From: Comamonadaceae bacterium
GTDB lineage: Bacteria > Pseudomonadota > Gammaproteobacteria > Burkholderiales > Burkholderiaceae_C
Assembly: GCA_013297985.1 (NCBI GenBank)
Contig: JAAFIY010000025.1
Span: forward strand, 1 to 39,001
Direction of reading: 5' to 3'
DNA: 39,001 bases
Positions 33,318 to 39,001 of this stretch are shown here, in pieces. The first letter of the stretch is position 1. Every line of letters starts with the position of its first letter. Under the pieces are notes generated by a model that was not told where the DNA came from, did no database searches, and was given only the letters and a program-made list of their open reading frames with translations. The position numbers and the translations under genes are program-made.

Positions 33318-34243
33318 CCCACCCCGTTGCCCTTGAACCAAGCCACCGCCCGCCGCCAGCCATCTTCAGCCGCCTCTTTGCGAAAGCTCGGCCGGTAGTC
33401 GGCATGAAAGGCGTGGGGCGCTTCGGGGTAGATCACAAACTGGCTTCTGCCGGCCGCAGTGTTACTGGCGCCCGCTGCGGTCAAAGCCGCTTTCATGCGG
33501 TCCACCGACTCCAACGGAATGCCGGTGTCGCGCTCGCCGTACAGGCCCAGCACCGGGCCTTTGAGCTGGGCGGCCAGGTCCACTGGATGGCGCGGCTGCA
33601 AGTCGCTGGTGGGGCCCACTAAGCGGCCGTACCAGGCCACCCCCGCTTTGACGCCCGGGTTGTGCGCGGCATACAGCCAAGTGATGCGCCCGCCCCAGCA
33701 AAAGCCGGTCACGCCCAATGCCGAGGTGTTGGCGCCTTGGGTGCGGGCCCAGGCCACGCAGGCGTCCAAATCGCTCATCACCTGTGCATCGGGCACTTTG
33801 CTGATGACCTCAGCAATCAGCTTGCCCACTTCGCCATAACTGGCCGCATCTCCCTGGCGCACAAACATTTCAGGGGCGATGGCGAAGTAACCCGCCTTGG
33901 CAAAGCGCCGGGCCACGTCGGCGATGTATTCATGCACGCCAAAGATTTCGCTCACCACCAACACCACCGGCGCGTTGGTGGCGTTGGCTGGCGCGGCGCG
34001 GTACACCGGCATGCGGAAGTCGCCCACCGGCACCATCACTTCGCCCACTGTGAGGCCGGTGGCGTCGGTCTTGATGGCGGTTTGCGCCGCAATCGGCATG
34101 GCCGCAGCGGCATAGCCCACGCCCAGGCCCAAGGCGCCAGATCGGCGTAAAAAGCTTCGACGGCTGTCGGGCGAGTCAGCCAGCGGCGGCACCAGCAAAT
34201 CAAAATCGGGCTGGGCGCTGGCTGAGTCAAGGCTTGTGGGCAT
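33314..34243 (-). CDS. Dienelactone hydrolase-family protein with Tat signal
   Basis: The 309-residue protein contains the alpha/beta-hydrolase triad of dienelactone hydrolases: Cys182 in GFCWGG, Asp239 in YGERDTGIP and His277 in EAPHAFHAD, plus Glu99 in VSEIFGVHE. Residues 27-55 form a good twin-arginine signal ([10 protein letters not shown] then a hydrophobic stretch ending AAQTA), so it is probably exported folded to the periplasm. Cytosolic members open dienelactones in chlorocatechol breakdown; exported ones have less clear substrates. The ATG at 34243 is fixed by AAGGAGA seven bases upstream. Confidence 0.87.
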   Translation of the reverse strand: MPTSLDSASAQPDFDLLVPPLADSPDSRRSFLRRSGALGLGVGYAAAAMPIAAQTAIKTDATGLTVGEVMVPVGDFRMPVYRAAPANATNAPVVLVVSEIFGVHEYIADVARRFAKAGYFAIAPEMFVRQGDAASYGEVGKLIAEVISKVPDAQVMSDLDACVAWARTQGANTSALGVTGFCWGGRITWLYAAHNPGVKAGVAWYGRLVGPTSDLQPRHPVDLAAQLKGPVLGLYGERDTGIPLESVDRMKAALTAAGASNTAAGRSQFVIYPEAPHAFHADYRPSFRKEAAEDGWRRAVAWFKGNGVG

Positions 34244-34250
34244 GGCACGG

Positions 34251-34257
34251 TCTCCTT
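34251..34257 (-). promoter_or_regulatory. Ribosome-binding site of the dienelactone hydrolase-like gene
   Basis: AAGGAGA on the minus strand, seven bases before the ATG at 34243. This selects that start and rules out the longer frame running to 34291. Confidence 0.75.
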
Positions 34258-34316
34258 CAAGCAGGCCCCACGCCACCACGGCTGGGCACAATGGCGCACC
34301 TTAGCGTGAGCCCGTG

Positions 34317-35099
34317 ATGTCTGCCACCCCGCTTGAACCCGCCCTGCCCGTATCGCCCCAGGCACCGGTGGCCCACCCCGCCCCTGAAGCGTCGCCAGGC
34401 AGCGCTGCCTTGCCCGAGCGTCGCATTCGCAGCTTTGTGCGCCGCGCCGGGCGCAGCGGCACTGGGCAGCAACGCGCTCTGGAAACCTTGGGGCCCTTGT
34501 TTTGTCTGCCCTACCGGGCGGCCGCAGTGGATTGGCCGACGCTGTTTGGCCGCAACCATGCACCGCTGGTGCTGGAGATCGGCTTTGGCATGGGGGGCCC
34601 CACCGCAGCCATCGCCAGGGCGCTGCCCCACATGGACTTCATTGGCGTGGAGGTGCACCCGCCGGGCGTGGGCGCATTGCTCAAGCTCATTGGCGAGAAC
34701 AACCTGACCAATGTGCGCATCGTCGCGCACGACGCGGTCGAGGTGCTGGCCCACATGATCGCGCCGGGCCGCTTGGCAGGGGTACACATCTTCTTTCCCG
34801 ACCCCTGGCACAAAAAGCGCCACCACAAGCGCCGCCTGATTCAGCCGCCTTTTGTGGCCGAGCTGTGCACCCGCATCCAGCCCGGCGGCTATCTGCACTG
34901 CGCTACCGACTGGCAGCCTTACGCCCAGTCCATGTTAGAGGTGCTAAGCGCTTGCCCAGACTTGCGCAACACCAGTGCACAAGCCGACGGCTACGTGCCG
35001 CGCCCAGCCTATCGCCCCGAAACCAAATTTGAGCGCCGGGGCCTGAACCTGGGCCACGGGGTGTGGGATCTGGTGTTTGAGCGGCGCTCGTCCGCTTGA
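34317..35099 (+). CDS. trmB: tRNA (guanine-46-N7)-methyltransferase
   Basis: About 260 residues with a Rossmann SAM site [31 protein letters not shown] and the TrmB signature [20 protein letters not shown]. The C-terminus [21 protein letters not shown] is also typical. It methylates G46 in the variable loop of tRNAs. The first 60 residues are a Pro/Ala-rich extension, common in this order. ATG at 34317 is preferred to the GTG one codon earlier. Confidence 0.95.
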   Translation: MSATPLEPALPVSPQAPVAHPAPEASPGSAALPERRIRSFVRRAGRSGTGQQRALETLGPLFCLPYRAAAVDWPTLFGRNHAPLVLEIGFGMGGPTAAIARALPHMDFIGVEVHPPGVGALLKLIGENNLTNVRIVAHDAVEVLAHMIAPGRLAGVHIFFPDPWHKKRHHKRRLIQPPFVAELCTRIQPGGYLHCATDWQPYAQSMLEVLSACPDLRNTSAQADGYVPRPAYRPETKFERRGLNLGHGVWDLVFERRSSA

Positions 35100-35108
35100 G
35101 GGCGCCCC

Positions 35109-36269
35109 TTAGCCCAATACCACCCGGTCACGGCCCAGGCGCTTGGCGTCATACAGCAGGCCATCAGCCCGAATCAGGGTGTCGCGCCATGACGCATCTT
35201 CGGGTCGGCACTGCGTAACGCCCACACTCACCGTCAGCGTCAGGGCCTTGCCCTGTGCGTCGCGGCCGTACACCATCGGTGTAGATCGCAAGCGCTGCGC
35301 GGCATCGTGGGCCTGCAGGCTGTTGGTGTGGGGCATCACCACCACGAACTCTTCACCCCCAAAGCGAATCGCCGAATCATTGGGCCGCAAGTGATCTAGC
35401 AAGTGCTGGCCAACAAAGCGAATGGCCTCGTCGCCCACCGCATGGCCGTGGGTGTCGTTGATCCGCTTGAAGTGGTCGATGTCCAACATCATCACCGACA
35501 GCTCGGCGGCGGCACCTGCGCCTGGCCTGTTGAGCCGATCAAACAGGCGCGCTAACTGGCGCTCGCCACCCGCTCGATTGAGCAAGCCGGAAAGGCCGTC
35601 GGTGCGGTTCAAGGCCTGCAGCTTCAACACCAGCTGGCTGGCGTGCAGCGTGGCAAAGCCGTAGGCCAGCCACACGCTGCTCAGTGGGATCAACACCGCC
35701 AGCGCGGTTTGCAGCGCCAGCACCGACAGGTTGTCAATTTCTGCCGGCACCGACAGCGACAACACCGATCGAACGCCCATGCCGACCACCACAACAAGGG
35801 CGCCTGTCAAGGCCAAGCCTTGCTCATGCCAGCGAGAGCGGCGAAAGTGCTGCACCAAGGTGCGCAGCATGCCCAAGCCGAACAGGGCGGTGACTGCCGA
35901 CACGATCACGATGCGGGCTCCCACATGCGGCTGCACCGCCGTGAACCAGATCAATCCAAACGCCGCCCAGCCCATTACTGCCGTGCCCAGCAGCCACAGC
36001 GATTTGCGCCCGTACAGCTGGCGCACGCCCTGCCAATAAAACAAAAAAGCGCCCGACATCAGCAAATTGGCTAGCACCGCGAACGCTTCGCTGTGTGTCC
36101 AATCGCGCACTGCCAAAGCCACACAGCCCACCACAGTGCAAGCCAGGCCCAAGAACCAACTCAGCAGATGCGCACTGCGAGTCCTGATCCACAACGCACC
36201 CATTCCCAACGCACCCGGCAGCACGATCACCGCACTAAACAACACCAGCCAAGACAATTCAACCCGCAC
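35109..36269 (-). CDS. Membrane-bound diguanylate cyclase (GGDEF)
   Basis: Residues 1-210 carry six or seven hydrophobic helices without a named sensor domain. Residues about 220-386 form a GGDEF domain (RTDGLSGLLNRAGGERQLARL, MLDIDHFKRINDTHGHAVGD) with GGEEF at 304-308 and an I-site RPND at 295-298. It should be an active, product-inhibited c-di-GMP synthase. It is convergent with trmB (9-bp gap) and divergent from the aldolase-family gene. Confidence 0.9.
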   Translation of the reverse strand: MRVELSWLVLFSAVIVLPGALGMGALWIRTRSAHLLSWFLGLACTVVGCVALAVRDWTHSEAFAVLANLLMSGAFLFYWQGVRQLYGRKSLWLLGTAVMGWAAFGLIWFTAVQPHVGARIVIVSAVTALFGLGMLRTLVQHFRRSRWHEQGLALTGALVVVVGMGVRSVLSLSVPAEIDNLSVLALQTALAVLIPLSSVWLAYGFATLHASQLVLKLQALNRTDGLSGLLNRAGGERQLARLFDRLNRPGAGAAAELSVMMLDIDHFKRINDTHGHAVGDEAIRFVGQHLLDHLRPNDSAIRFGGEEFVVVMPHTNSLQAHDAAQRLRSTPMVYGRDAQGKALTLTVSVGVTQCRPEDASWRDTLIRADGLLYDAKRLGRDRVVLG

Positions 36270-36416
36270 GCGCGCACCTTGCTATGAAGCCACGGAATCT
36301 GAATCCGATGGCGTTTGTTCCAATTTTTGAGAGAGGGCTTGCGCTCTAAGCTACAGCCCCTAGGGCCCGTGTGGCTGCTGGTCGTGCCACGGACCAGCGC
36401 TTTGCGCCCATTTCAC

Positions 36417-36432
36417 ATAAGTGACTACTTAT
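36417..36432. promoter_or_regulatory. 16-bp palindrome, candidate operator
   Basis: ATAAGT-GACT-ACTTAT is a perfect 6-bp inverted repeat with a 4-bp spacer. It lies 13 bp before the class II aldolase ATG in a 176-bp non-coding gap that is otherwise plain. The size and symmetry fit a dimeric repressor site (MarR, GntR or TetR class). A stem this AT-rich is less likely to act as a terminator. No regulator gene lies beside it. Confidence 0.45.
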
Positions 36433-36445
36433 TATAGGGAAAACC

Positions 36446-37225
36446 ATGAATCATCCGATGCAAAGCGTGCGAAGCCAAGTTCACGCCGATGAATGGCAAC
36501 TGCGGGTAGACCTCGCCGCCTGCTACCGACTCGTGGCCCTGTACGGCATGAGCGATTTGGTGTTTACGCACATCAGCGCCAAGCTGCCTGAGTCCGTCAG
36601 TGGCGTGGGCAATCACCATTTCTTGATCAACCCCTACGGACTGATGTTTGACGAGATCACCGCGTCTAGCTTGGTGAAGGTGGACATGGCCTGCAACAAG
36701 CTCAGCGATTCGCCCTACCCGGTGAACCCGGCAGGCTTTGTGATCCACAGCGCGGTACATGAGGCGCGGCACGATGCGCAATGTGTGCTGCATGTGCACA
36801 CCCGCGCGGGCATTGCGGTGAGCGCTCAGAAGGCAGGCGTGCTGCCGCTCAGCCAGCAAAGCACCTTTGTGCTGGCCTCCCTGGCCTATCACGACTACGA
36901 AGGCGTGGCCTTTCGCCCCGACGAAAAGCCGCGCCTGCAAGCCGACCTGGGACACAAAACGTTTTTGATGCTGCGCAACCACGGCCTGCTCACGGTGGGC
37001 CGCAGCGTGGCTGATGCGTTTTTGTCGATGTACACCTTTGAGGCCACCTGCCAGATTCAGGTCAGCGCGATGGCCGGTGGTACGCCGCTGACCGATGTGG
37101 ATCCACGCATCGTGCTGGGCACGGCTGAAGCGATGCGGGTGCAAACCGGTGGGATGGGCGGCGCCTTTGTGTGGCCGTCTTTGCTGCGACGACTGGATCG
37201 GTTGAACCCGGGCTACGCCGACTGA
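36446..37225 (+). CDS. Class II aldolase/adducin-family protein
   Basis: A 259-residue protein with the family's zinc-binding histidines: His116 and His118 in VLHVHTRAG and His179 in RNHGLLTVG. Also present are GMSDLVFTHISAKLP near the N-terminus and FLINPYGLMFDEITASSLVKVD. Members cleave or dehydrate phosphorylated sugars (fuculose, ribulose) or serve as non-enzymatic scaffolds. The version here, with SxHxxR-like elements and a long C-terminus, matches the broad 'class II aldolase and adducin N-terminal domain' proteins of Burkholderiales, for which no substrate can be named. GGGAAAA precedes the ATG. It stands alone. Confidence 0.8.
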   Translation: MNHPMQSVRSQVHADEWQLRVDLAACYRLVALYGMSDLVFTHISAKLPESVSGVGNHHFLINPYGLMFDEITASSLVKVDMACNKLSDSPYPVNPAGFVIHSAVHEARHDAQCVLHVHTRAGIAVSAQKAGVLPLSQQSTFVLASLAYHDYEGVAFRPDEKPRLQADLGHKTFLMLRNHGLLTVGRSVADAFLSMYTFEATCQIQVSAMAGGTPLTDVDPRIVLGTAEAMRVQTGGMGGAFVWPSLLRRLDRLNPGYAD

Positions 37226-37381
37226 GCAAGATGGTCGGTGGTAGCGCAGCGCGCCAGTCATTTTTGGTCACACACCTGAGGCTTAGAACCGGCTGAACTG
37301 CGCCCAAGATCACAGTGGTGTGGCCCCACCCTGCTGGCCGTCAAGTCGGCAGCGCTCGGGGCCCCCTCAAAAAGCCCGGCC

Positions 37382-38170
37382 ATGCCCAGCACCAGCGAAA
37401 CCATTCAGCCCAACACCCACCTAAGCGCCAGCTCGCCTGCCGAGCGCGGCCCACTCTTGTTTGTGGTCGAAGACGACCCCGCTCTGCGCGAGATGCTGGC
37501 GGCCTACCTGCAACAGCAGGGCTACCGGGTCACCACCATGGCGAGCGCCGAAGACTTTTTGCGACGCATCGAACGCTCACGACCCGACCTGGTGGTGCTG
37601 GATGTGGGTCTGCCAGGTCAGGATGGGCTGCAAGCCTGCGCCCGGTTGCGCGCCACCGGCGACCGCCTGCCGGTGGTCTTGCTAACGGCGCGCAGCGAAG
37701 CAGTCGACCGCATCGTGGGCCTTGAGATTGGCGCGGACGACTACCTGGGCAAGCCGTTTTCGGCGCGCGAGTTGCTGGCCCGTATCAAGGCGGTGCTGCG
37801 GCGCGCTCCTACCGCGCCGGGGGTGCCGCGCGGCGATTTAGCGCCCACCCGCATGGGCCGCTACACCTTTATGCCCGCATCGCGCTGCCTGCAAAGCCTA
37901 GACGAAGTGCGGGTGCTGTCGACGCTGGAGTACGCCCTGCTGGCGGAACTCGTTGCCAGCGCGGGGCAACCGGTGTCGCGCGAACGTTTGCTAAGTGCCA
38001 CTCACGGCGAAGCAGATGCCGTGCTGCCGCGCACCATCGATGTGGCTGTGATGCGCTTGCGCAAGCTGCTCGAACCTGATCCGGCAGAGCCGCGCTACAT
38101 CCAAACGGTACGCGGTCGCGGCTACATGTTTGTGCCCGCCGGGAGCGGCCCGACCGAACTCAAGGCATGA
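37382..38170 (+). CDS. OmpR-family response regulator
   Basis: A receiver domain (about residues 24-140) has the acidic pair Asp31/Asp32, the phosphoacceptor Asp74 in LVVLDVGLPG, Thr102 and Lys124. A winged-helix DNA-binding domain follows (about 155-255; LSTLEYALLAELVASAGQPVSRERLL, RTIDVAVMRLRKLLEPD, YIQTVRGRGYMFV). It should act as a phosphorylation-controlled transcription factor. The stop overlaps the sensor kinase start (ATGA). Resemblance is to the OmpR branch, but the target genes are unknown. The 156-bp gap before it holds no recognisable feature. Confidence 0.92.
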   Translation: MPSTSETIQPNTHLSASSPAERGPLLFVVEDDPALREMLAAYLQQQGYRVTTMASAEDFLRRIERSRPDLVVLDVGLPGQDGLQACARLRATGDRLPVVLLTARSEAVDRIVGLEIGADDYLGKPFSARELLARIKAVLRRAPTAPGVPRGDLAPTRMGRYTFMPASRCLQSLDEVRVLSTLEYALLAELVASAGQPVSRERLLSATHGEADAVLPRTIDVAVMRLRKLLEPDPAEPRYIQTVRGRGYMFVPAGSGPTELKA

Positions 38171-39001
38171 GCTGGGGCGGGCCAGGTTCGCTGTTGCGGC
38201 GCCTGGGCGCGCTGGCACTGGGGGTGACCTTGCTGTCCTTGGCCCTGCACGTGGGTGTGGTGGCGATTGGCCTGCACCCCTTGTCGGCGCAGCTGGCACA
38301 GCAGGTGGCCGCACGCTCGCAACTCACCCGCAGCTTGCTGCTAACCACCGCAGCCCCCGAGCGCGAAGCGCTGGCGCATTCCCTGCGCCAAAAAGACTTT
38401 GAACTGCTCAAGCTGCCCGGCCCAACGCCTCGCGGCACCATCACGCTGCCAGGGCCGATCGGGCCCGTCTTGATCGAGGCACTGGGGCCGGGGTTTGAAG
38501 TCAGCCTATTTGAGCCCAAGCCCTTGTCATTTGAGCCTGTTGAGATTCGCATCGACACCCAAGTGCAGGGCGAGCACTGGCGCATACGTTTGTTTGCCCA
38601 GCCACCCGTCAACGCCATGCTGGGCACCGCCATTGGCTGGATGCTGCTGGCGGCACTTTCGGTGGGGGCCAGCCTGCTGTTGGGCCTGCGCTTGATCGTG
38701 CAGCCCATGGGCGAAGTGGTGCGCCGCATCACCGAACAGGGCGCTACCTTGCAGCCCTTGCAAGTGCCGCAGAGCGCCAGTTCCGAAGTCAAGCGCTTGG
38801 TTGACAGCTTTAACCGTCTGGCCGAACGGGTCTTGCATGCCCAGCATGCGCGGCAGCAGTTGTTGGCGGGTGTGTCGCACGATCTGCGCACGCCGCTGGC
38901 CCGACTGCGCTTGCGCATCGAAACCCAATGCAGCCCCGAGGTGGCCGATGCAGCCCAGGCCGAATTGGGCGCGGTTGAACACATCGTGGCGCAGTTCCTG
39001 G
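38167..39001 (+). CDS. Sensor histidine kinase, EnvZ-like (cut by right edge)
   Basis: No stop is reached before the window ends. The visible 278 residues hold a first membrane helix (about 11-36), a periplasmic domain of about 115 residues, a second helix (about 151-178), a HAMP linker (about 174-228) and the start of the dimerisation domain, with the phospho-acceptor His238 in LLAGVSHDLRTPLARLRLRIE. The ATP-binding domain lies outside the window. It pairs with the overlapping response regulator. The layout is that of EnvZ, but the stimulus is not known. Confidence 0.9.
   Translation, partial: MSWGGPGSLLRRLGALALGVTLLSLALHVGVVAIGLHPLSAQLAQQVAARSQLTRSLLLTTAAPEREALAHSLRQKDFELLKLPGPTPRGTITLPGPIGPVLIEALGPGFEVSLFEPKPLSFEPVEIRIDTQVQGEHWRIRLFAQPPVNAMLGTAIGWMLLAALSVGASLLLGLRLIVQPMGEVVRRITEQGATLQPLQVPQSASSEVKRLVDSFNRLAERVLHAQHARQQLLAGVSHDLRTPLARLRLRIETQCSPEVADAAQAELGAVEHIVAQFL

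Noticed and set aside
36412-36435. Sigma-70 promoter TTCACA...TATTAT before the class II aldolase gene
   Set aside because: The spacer is 12 bases rather than about 17, and the start point would fall almost on the ATG.

Overview
The window is high-GC, almost entirely coding and carries no tRNA, rRNA or CRISPR. The gene order rng-maf-rlmH-rsfS-nadD, the protein sequences and several copies of a short two-hairpin repeat with the core AGCAGCTA point to a betaproteobacterium of the order Burkholderiales, most likely Comamonadaceae. The order is inferred from gene content; the family assignment rests partly on recalling this repeat from Comamonadaceae genomes and could not be checked by search.

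Layout. Bases 1-1950 hold the 3' end of an MsbA-type lipid A flippase gene coupled to a glycosyltransferase (envelope glycolipid). Bases 2040-4954 hold a mandelate-racemase-like enzyme facing a PaaI-type thioesterase, then a DAO-family FAD oxidoreductase. Bases 5092-9825 encode a 1577-residue RTX protein with duplicated Ig-like modules. Bases 9835-17007 on the minus strand form a compact eight-gene housekeeping run: yebC family, purD, hemF, nadD, rsfS, rlmH, maf, rng. A HerA/YjgR-like ATPase (17081-18673) is divergent from it.

Bases 18768-28105 are the most interesting part. A GTP-cyclohydrolase-II-like protein (URC1 type), a DUF1688 protein (URC4 type) and uracil phosphoribosyltransferase (URC6 role) are followed by a complete BMP-family ABC importer (binding protein, double ATPase, two permeases) and a CodA-type deaminase. 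Together they read as an import, deaminate, ribophosphorylate and degrade module for pyrimidines, using the URC route rather than the reductive (Pyd) or Rut routes. The deaminase lacks the residue equivalent to E. coli CodA Asp314 and has Cys instead, a change associated with 5-methylcytosine deamination.

The rest is accessory and regulatory: two overlapping GGDEF diguanylate cyclases (28142-31152), a renalase-like flavoprotein, gluQ, a Tat-exported dienelactone hydrolase, trmB, a third GGDEF protein, a class II aldolase-family protein behind a 16-bp palindrome, and an OmpR/EnvZ-type two-component pair cut by the right edge.

Eight copies of the short repeat occur. Five lie between genes and three lie inside genes (rng, rsfS, yjgR-like), all antisense to the gene and read in the same frame as A-T-(E/K)-(K/N)-(V/I)-A. 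The two longer coding copies have lost both stop codons present in that frame of the intergenic copies.
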